The notes under the pieces are model-generated. The model had not been told where the DNA came from. It made no database searches and was given only the letters and a program-made list of their open reading frames with translations. Position numbers and translations under genes: made by a program. 42,232 nucleotides of DNA, from NCBI GenBank assembly GCA_030672545.1, contig DAOVGF010000031.1, forward strand, positions 1-42,232, in the 5' to 3' direction. Below are positions 7,054-15,447 of the stretch, piece by piece. This stretch comes from Candidatus Aerophobota bacterium (lineage in GTDB: Bacteria; Aerophobota; Aerophobia; Aerophobales; Aerophobaceae). The stretch's first letter is position 1. Each line of letters starts with the position of its first letter.

Positions 7054-7974
7054 ATGAAAGACTTTAAATTTGACCCGGCCAGATTCATCCCTTTCCGGGA
7101 TAGCAAAATCTGTGCCAAAGTGAGAGCCATCAAAAAGGAAGATATTACCAAGCATCCCAACCCTGATTTCAAGATCAGGGTAATTGAGGAACCCCCCCGT
7201 TTTTACTTCGAGTTTGCTCTGGATATTCTCACCCGAATCCAGCGCTCACTAAAAGAGAAAAAGAATCTGGTTTTAATTCTTCCCGTTGGTCCCACGCCAC
7301 AGTTTCAGATACTTGCCCGTCTCATTAATGAGCTTAAAATCTCCTGTCACCATGTGCACACTTTTAATATGGATGAATATGCTGATGAAAATGAGAGAAC
7401 GGCCCCGGTAAGCTGGGAAGGGTCCTTTCAAAAATCAATATGGGACAACTTTTTCAATTTAATAGATAAAGGACTGCGGCCTCCCACAAAGCAAATTCAT
7501 TTTCCGACAACTGAGAATATAAATGACTACGGGAAGATGATAGAAGATACTGGTGGAGCAGATGTTTGTTATGGAGGTATAGGGTGGTGTGGTCATATTG
7601 CCTTCTGGGAGGCTCATCTGGGATTTGAATTTGGAGAGGATCTGGAAGCCTACAAAAAAGCCGGTCCAAGAATTGTGGAACTACATCCTATAACTATAAT
7701 GCAAAATGCCCTTCATTCCTTTAGTGGTGATTGGTCCTGGGTACCACCCCGGGCAGCAACTATAGGACCAGCTCAAATTATGGGAGCAAGAAACAGAAGT
7801 TTTTGGCTGGACGGGTATCTTGGAGGAGGGGTATCCTGGCAGAGGTTTATTGCTCGATTGGTTGCTTATGGTCCGGTAAACACTTTAGTTCCTGGATCAA
7901 TCCTGCAGACGGTTCCTACTACCTATACTATTCTGGGAGGAGTGGCCGAAAACTGTCAAATAAATATGAAATAA
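7054..7974 (+). CDS. NagB-like glucosamine-6-phosphate isomerase/deaminase family protein, altered triad
   Basis: The fold is recognisable from LILPVGPTPQFQILARL (about 74-90), HTFNMDEYADENE (102-114) and GGIGWCGHIAFWEAH (174-188). NagB converts glucosamine 6-phosphate to fructose 6-phosphate and ammonia. Asp107 matches the catalytic base (Asp72 in E. coli), His181 matches His143 and Glu186 matches Glu148. However, the Asp141 position of the Asp-His-Glu triad is Cys179. The protein is longer than NagB (306 versus about 266 residues), with a basic N-terminal extension of about 45 residues. It may therefore be a different sugar-phosphate isomerase, hydrolase or lactonase. AAGGAGG lies 5 bases before the ATG. 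It stands alone, converging on the M23 gene 16 bases away. Confidence 0.85.
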   Translation: MKDFKFDPARFIPFRDSKICAKVRAIKKEDITKHPNPDFKIRVIEEPPRFYFEFALDILTRIQRSLKEKKNLVLILPVGPTPQFQILARLINELKISCHHVHTFNMDEYADENERTAPVSWEGSFQKSIWDNFFNLIDKGLRPPTKQIHFPTTENINDYGKMIEDTGGADVCYGGIGWCGHIAFWEAHLGFEFGEDLEAYKKAGPRIVELHPITIMQNALHSFSGDWSWVPPRAATIGPAQIMGARNRSFWLDGYLGGGVSWQRFIARLVAYGPVNTLVPGSILQTVPTTYTILGGVAENCQINMK

Positions 7975-7990
7975 GGAAAAATAAGTAATT

Positions 7991-9391
7991 TCAATAGATA
8001 ATGGAACGATCCATATTTTCAGGTATATGGGGTTTTCCTTCTGAGAAAAGATGAACTCCCGGAGGATAATTTTTTAAAGTATCGAGATGAGCTAAATATT
8101 TCTCGCTAACCTGTTTGAACTCCTCAAGATAGGCTGATTTTACCGGCTCGGCCCGGGGGAGCTTCATTTTGAGGAAATTGACAAAACGGCCGTTGGCGAC
8201 CACTCTAAAGTCGAGGTGGGGTCCGGTGGAAAGACCGCTTGATCCCACATAACCAATCACCTGTCCTTGTTTCACCTTAACACCTCTCTTTATTCCTCGA
8301 GCATACCGGGAAAGATGACCGTAGGTGGTAATGATACTACCGGGATGCTTTATCTTGACAAATCTTCCGTAACCACCCTTCCAACCCGCGAAAATCACTT
8401 CTCCCTCACCTATAGCCGAAACCGGAGTTCCGATTGGGGCAGCATAATCTATCCCCAGATGGGGACGATATATTTTGAGAATAGGATGGAACCTATGCCA
8501 GGAAAAATATGAGCTGATACGGCGGTAGTGAAGGGGGGATCGGAGAAAAGAGAGCCGCAATGACTCTCCCGGGGGGGTGTAGTAATCTGAATGACTTTCT
8601 TCATCGCGAAAGAAAATACCAGTATAATTATGTCCGGAATTAATGTAACGAGCGGCTAAAATTCTTCCCTCCAAAATAATCTTTCCTTCCGGAGAAAGAA
8701 AATATTCCCAGATAAACTCCAGTACGTCCCCCTTCCTGGGATCGGTAAGAAAATCAATCTGCCAGGCAAAAATATCAGCAAAACGGTTTACCAACTCGGG
8801 AGAAAGTTTGGCCGCTCGCATGGACTCGTAAACAGAGGATTGAACAACCAGTTGAGTCCCGGCCAGAACTCGCCGGCGGGGTACTTCTTCTTTCCGAGCG
8901 GAGAAGTTTCCCTCCTCGGACTCCTCCACCAAAAAGTATTCCAGGGAGTTGGGAACATACTTGAAGATGAGACTACCTTGGGGACTTCTTTTGACTTCAA
9001 TTAGGTCACCCGGTCTGCACCTCTTCGGGTTAAAGAGACGACTCAAAGCCTTGACTATATGGTAGGTCTTATCCGGGGAAACTCCGGCCGAAAGAAGAAT
9101 CTCGTAGATGGTATCCGAACGACGGAGAGTGGTAGAAAGCACCAGGGGGAAATCTTTTTCGGAAATACTCTTCTCCTGATCCTTCTTATCAGGAACTTGA
9201 CTCTCGGGTAAAGAGGATTCCTGACCGACTGGAGAATCTGACTCGCTTGACCCTGAGATTTTACTATCTTTCCCCGGAAGAACTAAGTCCGGCTGAATTA
9301 TACGAAACCCAAGATAAATAACCGACAAAACGCAACAGGCCGAAAGAATTATGATGGTCAATCTCATTTTTTTGCTGGTAAAGAATTTCAT
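7991..9391 (-). CDS. Membrane-anchored M23 family peptidoglycan endopeptidase
   Basis: The 466-residue protein starts with a basic end and one membrane segment (about residues 10-30), then an acidic, Ser-rich linker. Next comes an OapA/LysM-like and Csd3/MepM-like region (about 78-290). The M23 domain follows: RPHLGIDYAAPIG gives metal ligands His311 and Asp315, YGHLSRY gives His359, and GPHLDFRV gives His392. The usual HxH is HxD here, with Asp394 at the second ligand position. That form also occurs in some M23 proteins of other diderms, so activity is likely but not certain. It should cleave peptide crosslinks in the periplasm. It is last of three leftward genes, starting 25 bases after the ParB-like gene. 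The ribosome binding site is weak. Confidence 0.93.
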   Translation of the reverse strand: MKFFTSKKMRLTIIILSACCVLSVIYLGFRIIQPDLVLPGKDSKISGSSESDSPVGQESSLPESQVPDKKDQEKSISEKDFPLVLSTTLRRSDTIYEILLSAGVSPDKTYHIVKALSRLFNPKRCRPGDLIEVKRSPQGSLIFKYVPNSLEYFLVEESEEGNFSARKEEVPRRRVLAGTQLVVQSSVYESMRAAKLSPELVNRFADIFAWQIDFLTDPRKGDVLEFIWEYFLSPEGKIILEGRILAARYINSGHNYTGIFFRDEESHSDYYTPPGESLRLSFLRSPLHYRRISSYFSWHRFHPILKIYRPHLGIDYAAPIGTPVSAIGEGEVIFAGWKGGYGRFVKIKHPGSIITTYGHLSRYARGIKRGVKVKQGQVIGYVGSSGLSTGPHLDFRVVANGRFVNFLKMKLPRAEPVKSAYLEEFKQVSEKYLAHLDTLKNYPPGVHLFSEGKPHIPENMDRSIIY

Positions 9392-9416
9392 TTTCCGCTC
9401 GCTTCACTTGGTAATA

Positions 9417-10265
9417 TCAGATTAATCTCTCTCTCAATCTTTCCTGGAAAGGACTGTAGGGACATCCTTTTTGATAATAACAAGGTAAAATAATTTTCTT
9501 TATTCTCTCTTTGAGACCGAGCTTGGGAAAAAGAACTTGAGTTTCAGCCACCAAAGTCCGCACTTCAGCAACGGCCTCATCAAAATTCAGATATTTTCCC
9601 TCTTTTCTCTTCCGCAGTCGAAGCTGTTCAGTAAGATAAAGGTAAATATCCGCCGCCGTGGCATTTCTGAATATTGAAGTAAGATCTTCCCGTCTTATTC
9701 TCTCCACCAGGGGCCGATAAATATTGCTGAACCAGTCCCGGGCCGCCTGAGAAAAAGAGAAATCTTTTCCCGTAATTCGGGCAAGGAAATTACGATGTTC
9801 CTTGATTTGCCTGATAAGGCGGTCATAGCCATCTTTTCGAGTGAGAATGACTCCTTCAATATTAGTTCGGTACTCAAAGTCGAATCTTTTCCGATAAAGA
9901 AGGTTTTCCTGATTATCCGGAGGAGGCAGAAACTCGATAACATGAGCATCAATAAATCTTTGTCCCATCTCTTTAGCCACAGAAATACGATGATGTCCAT
10001 CAAGAACAAAATATTCATCCTTGATCTTGTAAAGTTCAATTAAGGGAAGGGGACCACCTTGCTCAAAAAGTTTCTTGATAGATTTCAGGCGCTCAATCTC
10101 CCCCAGACCTCTAAACTTAAAATCTTTATCCAGACATCTACCCACACTGCCGGTTATTCGGCTTAGGTCAACTGGATATATTCCCAAATCTATGCGGGAA
10201 ACCAGGTTCTTTTTCCGCCGCTCATGATCAAAACACTTCAAGATTTTCCGAGGCCGTAGCAGCAA
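9417..10265 (-). CDS. ParB-like nuclease-fold domain protein
   Basis: The 282-residue protein has a ParB/sulfiredoxin-like core near residues 60-115. GPLPLIELYKIKDEYFVLDG leads into HHRISVAKEMG, and the DGHHR motif (89-93) is the hallmark. The C-terminal half is basic and probably helical, and shows no helix-turn-helix I can name, so a chromosome-partitioning role is not implied. The first residue is encoded by TTG at 10265, with AAAGGAG 7 bases upstream. The start lies 3 bases after the stop of the metallophosphoesterase gene, so the two are probably translated together. Function unknown; the fold can bind nucleotides or cut DNA. Confidence 0.78.
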   Translation of the reverse strand: MLLRPRKILKCFDHERRKKNLVSRIDLGIYPVDLSRITGSVGRCLDKDFKFRGLGEIERLKSIKKLFEQGGPLPLIELYKIKDEYFVLDGHHRISVAKEMGQRFIDAHVIEFLPPPDNQENLLYRKRFDFEYRTNIEGVILTRKDGYDRLIRQIKEHRNFLARITGKDFSFSQAARDWFSNIYRPLVERIRREDLTSIFRNATAADIYLYLTEQLRLRKRKEGKYLNFDEAVAEVRTLVAETQVLFPKLGLKERIKKIILPCYYQKGCPYSPFQERLRERLI

Positions 10266-10268
10266 ATT

Positions 10269-10919
10269 TTAGCTCCTTTGGCTGGTAAGAAACTTTGTTT
10301 TTTCGGGGAGTTTTTCTACTTCAAAAATATAATAGCCGTTAATATTGATTACCCTGGTTTTTTCAATTAAGGTCTCCCGCTCCCGACTATACCCATATCT
10401 AAAATGAATATGACCGTGGAGAAAGAATCTGGGCTGATAACGAGAGATAAATTGACGAAAGACCTTAAAACCTTGATGACAGACGTCCTTGCCATCGTGA
10501 ACTCCCTGGGGAGGAGCGTGGGTGAGAACAATATCGGGAACCCCTTTAAAGAAAATTCTGGGCCTGAGCTTGAAAACCTTCCAGTTCATCTGGCCTTGAG
10601 TATATTCCACGCCTCTTCCTCCATACCACATTGATCCTTCCAGGCCCATTATTTTAATTCCTTGGTATTCAACAATTTTCCCATCTATATTCTCACAACC
10701 CAGAGGAGGTCTTTTCGTATAAATAATATCATGATTTCCTCGGACATAAAACAGACGTTTGTTGAGCATACTTACCAGGAAAGATAAAAAACGAGGTCTT
10801 AGATCTCCGCCGGAAAGAATCAAATCTATATCTGAAAAATTGGACTTATCGAAATAATCATAAAGGTATGGATTAATCTCATCTCCTATAGCTAAAATTT
10901 TTATCTTGTTATTCTCCAC
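10269..10919 (-). CDS. Calcineurin-like metallophosphoesterase
   Basis: The 216-residue protein shows the dinuclear metallophosphoesterase motifs: GDEIN (Asp13), GGD (Asp39), GNHD (Asn62, His63, Asp64), THAPPQG (His134) and HGHIH (His170, His172). The first motif normally reads D-x-H; here the His position is Ile15, so one metal ligand may be replaced or supplied elsewhere. The family cleaves phosphomono- or diesters and the substrate cannot be predicted. It is the first gene of the trio with the ParB-like and M23 genes and has a good divergent promoter at 10938-10965. Its ATG is preceded by a Shine-Dalgarno-like AAGTGGAG. Confidence 0.9.
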   Translation of the reverse strand: MENNKIKILAIGDEINPYLYDYFDKSNFSDIDLILSGGDLRPRFLSFLVSMLNKRLFYVRGNHDIIYTKRPPLGCENIDGKIVEYQGIKIMGLEGSMWYGGRGVEYTQGQMNWKVFKLRPRIFFKGVPDIVLTHAPPQGVHDGKDVCHQGFKVFRQFISRYQPRFFLHGHIHFRYGYSRERETLIEKTRVININGYYIFEVEKLPEKTKFLTSQRS

Positions 10920-10937
10920 TTGGCCAACCTGGGTTAA

Positions 10938-10965
10938 TTATTATCCAAATTGGCTTTTCTGTCAA
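10938..10965 (-). promoter_or_regulatory. Promoter for the metallophosphoesterase-ParB-like-M23 trio
   Basis: Reverse strand TTGACA (10965-10960), 16-base spacer, TAATAA (10943-10938). The expected start is about 10 bases upstream of the ATG at 10919, so the leader would be very short. Confidence 0.55.
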
Positions 10966-11000
10966 GAAAAAAGAGAACCGTCTCCTTTTCCCCCAGGAAG

Positions 11001-11028
11001 TTGACTTACCCCATTCTCTAAATATAAT
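11001..11028 (+). promoter_or_regulatory. Strong promoter for the PBP1A gene
   Basis: TTGACT (11001-11006), 16-base spacer, TATAAT (11023-11028). It implies a leader of about 110 bases, which contains a 6-bp inverted repeat AGCCAA/TTGGCT around 11065-11105. Confidence 0.7.
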
Positions 11029-11146
11029 AGCATATATGAAATGGGCCAGATGATGCCTGGACTCAAGCCAATGGGAAAACTGCTTACCTTGGCTCTTACT
11101 TTGTTACCAAGGAGATAGCTTTTCCCAGAAAAAGAAGGTTGTGTTT

Positions 11147-13210
11147 ATGATGAGAATAAGAACTTCTCTAACCTACGTCTTTCTTACCTGTCTGTTTATA
11201 ATCCTGGGAGTTAAGGGGGGTTACTATTTGCTCGATTTGTATGAACTTCCCCAAATCGAGCAAATAGGAGAGTATCAACCCAATCTAATTACCACCATGT
11301 ATTCCCAGGAGGGAGAAGTGATAGCTGAGTTTTTTCTGGAAAGAAGAGAAGTAGTTCTTCTTTCCCGGGTCCCCCCGGAGGTGCAACTTGCTTTTATTGC
11401 TGCCGAAGACCAGCGATTTTATCAGCACCGAGGGATTGACATAAGACGTATTGCTAAAGCTGCCTGGATTGACTTGATTACCTGGAGCCGGGCCCAGGGA
11501 GCCAGTACTATTACCCAACAATTAACCAGAAACCTGTTTCTTACCCAGGAAAAAACTCTCGAGCGGAAAATAAAGGAAGCCTTTTTGGCCCTCCAGATTG
11601 AGAGGAAATATAGCAAAGATGAAGTTTTGGAAATGTATCTCAACCAGATTTACTTTGGAAATGGTGTTTATGGAGTGGCCGAAGCAGCTTCATTTTATCT
11701 TAACAAAAAAGTAGAGAAGCTAAATATTGCTGAAGCAGCTTTCCTGGCGGCTATACCAAAAAATCCTTCCCTTTATTCCCCGGTGAGATACCCTGAAAAT
11801 ACTCACCAGAGAAAAAAATTCATTCTGAGAAAAATGTTTCAGCTTGGTTTTATTAGCCAGGAGAAATGGGAGCAGGCCAAGGATTTTACCATCAAGGTTA
11901 CTCCGGGAATGCCTAAAAAAGAGATCGGAAATATCTATCAGGCTCCTTATTTTGTGGAATGGATTCGCCAACAAATAAACGAGAAATATGGATATGATAG
12001 GCTTTGGCGAGGAGGACTCAAAATTTACACCACCCTAAACTTATCTATGCAGAGAGCCGCCGAGGAAGCTCTGATTGACTATTTGAAAGAAAAAAACTTT
12101 CAGGGAGCTCTAATAGCCACGGATCCCCATACCGGATATGTCAAGGCCCTGATAGGGGGTAGAAATTTTGAAGAAAGCCAGTTTAATCGGGCTACTCAGG
12201 CTCATCGTCAGACTGGCTCAGCTTTCAAAATTGTTACTTATACTGCGGCCATTGATACAGGTAAGTTCAACCCGGTAACTCCCTTTTACGATGGGCCAAT
12301 TGCTTTCCGCACTAAAAGACAAGGTGGGAGCAGTGGACAAATCGGTCTAAAGGGAAAATATTGGATTCCCTTAAACTACGAGAAACACTTCTGGGGAAAT
12401 GTGTTTCTTTGGGAAATGCTGGCTCACTCCATTAATGTTTCCTCGATCAGACTACTACAGAAAGTAGGCATAGGAACAACCATTGAGTACGCCCGTAAAT
12501 TGGGTATTGAAAGTCCCTTGAGTCGAGACCTCACTCTCACTCTGGGAACTTCAGGAGTAACTCTTCTGGAGATAGTCAGAGCTTACAGCACTATTGCTAA
12601 TTATGGGATAAGAACCAAACCTATTTTTGTTCAGCGCGTTGAAGACCGACAGGGAACTATCCTGGAGGAGAACTTCCCTCAAGCAAAAATAGTTTTGTCA
12701 CCTCAAAGTGCCTTTGTTATGATTGACCTTCTAAAGAAAGTTGTTGACAATGGTACCGGACGGAGAGTTCGCTGGATGGGATTTGAGAGACCCTGTTGCG
12801 GAAAAACAGGAACAGTAGGATGGCCAAAAGAACAAGAGACCAACAAGACTATTGACGCTTGGTTTATCGGATTCACTCCTGATCTGGTGGCAGGTGTTTG
12901 GATAGGCAAAGATGACGCTACTCCTCTGGGGGAACATATGACTGGAAGTAAGGCGGCTATCCCTCCCTGGGTAGAATTCATGAAAAAAGCTCTAAAAGAG
13001 AAACCGATAAAGGATTTTCCCTCACCTCGGGAAATTGTTTTTAGAGAGATAGATATTGAGACTGGCCTCTTGGCCACTCCTAAGTCTGAGGACACACTGT
13101 GGTTTGCCTTTCTCAAAGGAACCACTCCGGAAAAGTACCACAATTATCCGGAGAAAGAAGACACTTATACCAGAGAATTTAAACCTTATTTTCATCTATC
13201 CCTTCGTTAG
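11147..13210 (+). CDS. Class A penicillin-binding protein 1A (transglycosylase/transpeptidase)
   Basis: This bifunctional enzyme polymerises and crosslinks peptidoglycan outside the inner membrane. A membrane anchor covers about residues 6-28. The GT51 domain holds AAEDQRFYQHRGID with the catalytic Glu, then GASTITQQLTRNLF and RKIKEAFLALQIERKYSK. The transpeptidase has Ser-x-x-Lys in QTGSAFKI (about residue 358), Ser-x-Asn in HSINVS (about 428) and KTGT (about 553). At 687 residues it is short for the family, with little after the transpeptidase domain. I chose ATG 11147 because AGAAGG lies 8 bases before it; GTG 11141 is only 2 bases from it, and ATG 11150 is also possible. The YHS mini-gene follows 48 bases later. 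Confidence 0.96.
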   Translation: MMRIRTSLTYVFLTCLFIILGVKGGYYLLDLYELPQIEQIGEYQPNLITTMYSQEGEVIAEFFLERREVVLLSRVPPEVQLAFIAAEDQRFYQHRGIDIRRIAKAAWIDLITWSRAQGASTITQQLTRNLFLTQEKTLERKIKEAFLALQIERKYSKDEVLEMYLNQIYFGNGVYGVAEAASFYLNKKVEKLNIAEAAFLAAIPKNPSLYSPVRYPENTHQRKKFILRKMFQLGFISQEKWEQAKDFTIKVTPGMPKKEIGNIYQAPYFVEWIRQQINEKYGYDRLWRGGLKIYTTLNLSMQRAAEEALIDYLKEKNFQGALIATDPHTGYVKALIGGRNFEESQFNRATQAHRQTGSAFKIVTYTAAIDTGKFNPVTPFYDGPIAFRTKRQGGSSGQIGLKGKYWIPLNYEKHFWGNVFLWEMLAHSINVSSIRLLQKVGIGTTIEYARKLGIESPLSRDLTLTLGTSGVTLLEIVRAYSTIANYGIRTKPIFVQRVEDRQGTILEENFPQAKIVLSPQSAFVMIDLLKKVVDNGTGRRVRWMGFERPCCGKTGTVGWPKEQETNKTIDAWFIGFTPDLVAGVWIGKDDATPLGEHMTGSKAAIPPWVEFMKKALKEKPIKDFPSPREIVFREIDIETGLLATPKSEDTLWFAFLKGTTPEKYHNYPEKEDTYTREFKPYFHLSLR

Positions 13211-13258
13211 ACCAAATGTTAATAAGACTTATTCTTAGATGAAAGGGAGGTGAGATAA

Positions 13259-13408
13259 ATGTTCGGGATGGTACGGGATCCTGTCTGCAAGGTAAAAATC
13301 AAAAAAACCGAAGCCTCTGCTACCTCTGAATACCAGGGAAAGCTTTATTATTTTTGCTCGGAGAAATGCAGGGATAAATTTGATAAAGACCCGGACAATT
13401 ATCGGTAG
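13259..13408 (+). CDS. YHS domain mini-protein (49 residues)
   Basis: A small gene with an excellent ribosome binding site (GGGAGG, 8 bases before ATG) encodes a single YHS/TRASH-type module. It begins MFGMVRDPVCKVKI and contains YYFCSEKCRDKFDKDP. Cys10 (DPVC), Cys33 and Cys37 (CSEKC) are the typical metal-binding set of YHS domains, found in copper and other heavy-metal proteins. A free-standing module of this size could be a metal chaperone or sensor, but no metal transporter is near. It sits 48 bases after PBP1A on the same strand. Confidence 0.85.
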   Translation: MFGMVRDPVCKVKIKKTEASATSEYQGKLYYFCSEKCRDKFDKDPDNYR

Positions 13409-13563
13409 GTCTCGTTTTTCTCCTGGTAACAAGGTGAGAGAACACTGGTGAAATTTTTGAGTCGAAGAGACACCAAAAGAAGAGGGTTATTTTTCAAATT
13501 TTTTGATTCAGGAAACCCGGGAGGCTAAACCCTACTCTACCCTGGTAGCTCCAAAGAGTAAAG
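13409..13563 (+). other. 155-base leader region before the SAM adenosyltransferase gene
   Basis: No gene. A hairpin can form near the 3' end: GGAGgCTA (about 13521-13528) with TAGCTCC (about 13547-13553), just upstream of the start at 13564. A smaller one, CTACC-CT-GGTAG, lies inside it. It could limit ribosome access, but I cannot match it to a known riboswitch. Confidence 0.3.
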
Positions 13564-14337
13564 ATGAAAATAGTTACCTTAATCACTGATTTTCTATCCG
13601 ATTTGTATATCGGTCAGATAAAGGGAGTAATTCTATCAATCAACCCGGAAATTAACCTCATAGATATCAGTCACCGGGTGCAAAGTTATAATATACTGGA
13701 GGCAGCATTTCTGGTGTCCCAAGTCTATGCGGTTTTTCCCACAAATTCTCTTCATCTGGCCGTAGTTGATCCCACAGTAGGGAGTAGGCGCCGGGGGATA
13801 ATTGTCAAAACTGAGAAATATTATCTAGTTGGACCGGATAATGGGCTTTTTTCTTTAATTTTTACCAAAGAAAAACCTCTGAAGATCTATGAAATAAACC
13901 TAAAGAAATTTCCCGAAGCTAGTTTTACCTTCCAGGCCCGAGATATTTTTGCTCCGGTGGTGGGTTACCTTTCTTTGGGATACTTACCCGAGAAGTTTGG
14001 CCGAGAAATCAAAAAAATCCAGGGCTTAAAATTGAAGGAGGGTGTGGTCTTGTTCGTAGATGGATTTGGTAATATCATTACCAATGTCAAAAAGAAGTTT
14101 CGGTCTGGAGAAAAGTTAATAGTAGAGTATAGGGAAAGGAGAATCCAGGCCCAATTTGTGCGAACTTTTGCTCAAGGAAGAGATAACGAATTTATTGTTC
14201 TCACCGGGAGCTCCGGATTTCTTGAATTGGACAAAAATAAGGAATCAGCAGCCAAAGATTTGGGAATCAAAGTCGGAGACGAAATAACGATTAAGAGCGC
14301 TTCTGGAGAGAAATTTCCTCTAACTAAGGTAAAATAG
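13564..14337 (+). CDS. SAM hydroxide adenosyltransferase (DUF62/COG1912)
   Basis: Family members hydrolyse S-adenosylmethionine to adenosine and methionine and are related to fluorinase and chlorinase. The 257-residue length fits. The N-terminal motif is VTLITDFLSDLYIGQIKGVI with the conserved Asp residues, followed by INLIDISHRVQSYNILEAAF, VVDPTVGSRRRG and VGPDNGLFS. The C-terminal domain carries VLFVDGFGNIITNV, typical of the adenosyltransferase group. The halogenase-specific insertion is not obvious, so I prefer the hydrolase. The ribosome binding site is weak (AAAGAG). Tandem after the YHS gene and 47 bases before the Gfo/Idh gene. Confidence 0.93.
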   Translation: MKIVTLITDFLSDLYIGQIKGVILSINPEINLIDISHRVQSYNILEAAFLVSQVYAVFPTNSLHLAVVDPTVGSRRRGIIVKTEKYYLVGPDNGLFSLIFTKEKPLKIYEINLKKFPEASFTFQARDIFAPVVGYLSLGYLPEKFGREIKKIQGLKLKEGVVLFVDGFGNIITNVKKKFRSGEKLIVEYRERRIQAQFVRTFAQGRDNEFIVLTGSSGFLELDKNKESAAKDLGIKVGDEITIKSASGEKFPLTKVK

Positions 14338-14384
14338 TTTTTAAGAAAAACCTATAATCAAAAATTAACTGAGGAGAGGATAAA

Positions 14385-15380
14385 ATGACCCACTTGGAAA
14401 AGTTGAGGGTAGGAGTGGTGGGAGTAGGTTTTATTGGTGAGTTACACGCCAGAATTTTTTCTGAGATTCCTACGGCTGATTTGGTTGCCGTGGCCGACCC
14501 AGATAAAGAAAGAGCAAAAAAAATAGGGGAAAAATTCCAATGTCGGTATTATCAGGACTACTCAGAATTATTCAATGAAAAAGATATCCAGGCTGTTAGC
14601 ATTTGTGTTCCTGATCGCTATCACCTTGAACCAGCAATAGCTGCAGCCAAAGCCGGTAAAAACATTTTATTGGAAAAACCTATCGCCAGAACAGTAGAAG
14701 ATGCAGAAAAAATCAGAAAAGCTGCTGAAGATAACGGCGTAAGATTGATGGTCGCTCACCTACTTCGATTTGATCCCAGGTATGTACAGCTTCATGACAG
14801 AATTCAAAGAGGGGATTTAGGAGAAATCATCCATATTAGAGCGAAGCGACAAAATCCTAAATCTATTCAGGATCGCCTGCAAGGACGGACATCTATGCTT
14901 TATTATGTTGGCGTACATGACATAGATTTAGTTCTTTGGTATACCAATAGTGAAGTTGAGGAAATCTATGCCAAGAAAGTTTCCAAGATGTATAAGGAAG
15001 ATTGTATATTTGTTCTTTTCAGTTTGAAAAATGGTGTAGTGGGTAGTCTGGAATTCAGTTGGTCTCTTCCAGAAAGTTACCCGTCCGGGATTTGGAGTGA
15101 GGTGGAGATAGTGGGAACAAAGGGAGCGGGTCACATAGACATCTGCGATCAGGGACTCGTTCTATGTACAAATGGATTTAATTTTCCCGATACTCTCCAT
15201 TGGCCAGAGTATAACGGAAAGATATTTGGTGATCTTAGAGACGAGCTGATGCATTTTGTAGAAGCAATTACTAATCATAAAGAGCTATTAATGCCCACCG
15301 AGGATTCAATCAAAGCGGTGGAATTTATTGAAGCTTGCCTGAAATCCATAGAAAAAGGTACTCCGATTAAGTTAGGTTAA
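14385..15380 (+). CDS. Gfo/Idh/MocA family oxidoreductase
   Basis: This 331-residue NAD(P)-dependent sugar or cyclitol dehydrogenase has the Rossmann motif VGVVGVGFIGELHA (GxGxxG at 13-18) with Asp38 in VADPD. LLEKPIART contains the catalytic Lys98. GVHDIDLVLW gives Asp179 and nearby His178, the usual C-terminal catalytic pair. The family includes inositol 2-dehydrogenase and many sugar 3-dehydrogenases; the substrate is not clear. GAGGAGAGG precedes the ATG. A lone TATAAT lies at 14353-14358 with no good -35. It heads the sugar locus and ends at a hairpin terminator shared with the convergent M81 gene. Confidence 0.93.
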   Translation: MTHLEKLRVGVVGVGFIGELHARIFSEIPTADLVAVADPDKERAKKIGEKFQCRYYQDYSELFNEKDIQAVSICVPDRYHLEPAIAAAKAGKNILLEKPIARTVEDAEKIRKAAEDNGVRLMVAHLLRFDPRYVQLHDRIQRGDLGEIIHIRAKRQNPKSIQDRLQGRTSMLYYVGVHDIDLVLWYTNSEVEEIYAKKVSKMYKEDCIFVLFSLKNGVVGSLEFSWSLPESYPSGIWSEVEIVGTKGAGHIDICDQGLVLCTNGFNFPDTLHWPEYNGKIFGDLRDELMHFVEAITNHKELLMPTEDSIKAVEFIEACLKSIEKGTPIKLG

Positions 15381-15413
15381 GATCTAAGGCTGGTTAATAG
15401 TTTCTGACCGGAA

Positions 15414-15447
15414 CAATAATAAAACGGTCTTTATTATTGATTTTTCC
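15414..15447 (+). terminator. Rho-independent-like terminator after the Gfo/Idh gene
   Basis: CAATAATAAA (15414-15423), loop acggtc, and TTTATTATTG (15430-15439) form a perfect 10-bp stem followed by ATTTTTCC. The stem is AT-rich, so weaker than classical ones. The right arm overlaps the stop codon of the convergent M81 gene. Only the + strand has the T-run. Confidence 0.55.

Noticed and set aside
7991-9391. M23 protein as an inactive paralogue because of HxD
   Set aside because: The HLDFR form is, to my knowledge, found in other M23 proteins, and the remaining ligands (His311, Asp315, His359, His392) are intact, so inactivity is not supported.
11041-11118. 25-codon ORF in the PBP1A leader with a hydrophobic end
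   Set aside because: It looks like a leader peptide, but its ATG lies only a few bases from the expected transcription start with no ribosome binding site, and there is no run of regulatory codons.
13409-13563. Possible SAM riboswitch before the SAM adenosyltransferase gene
   Set aside because: The region can form a hairpin near the start codon, but I could not match the conserved cores of SAM-I, SAM-II or other SAM riboswitches.
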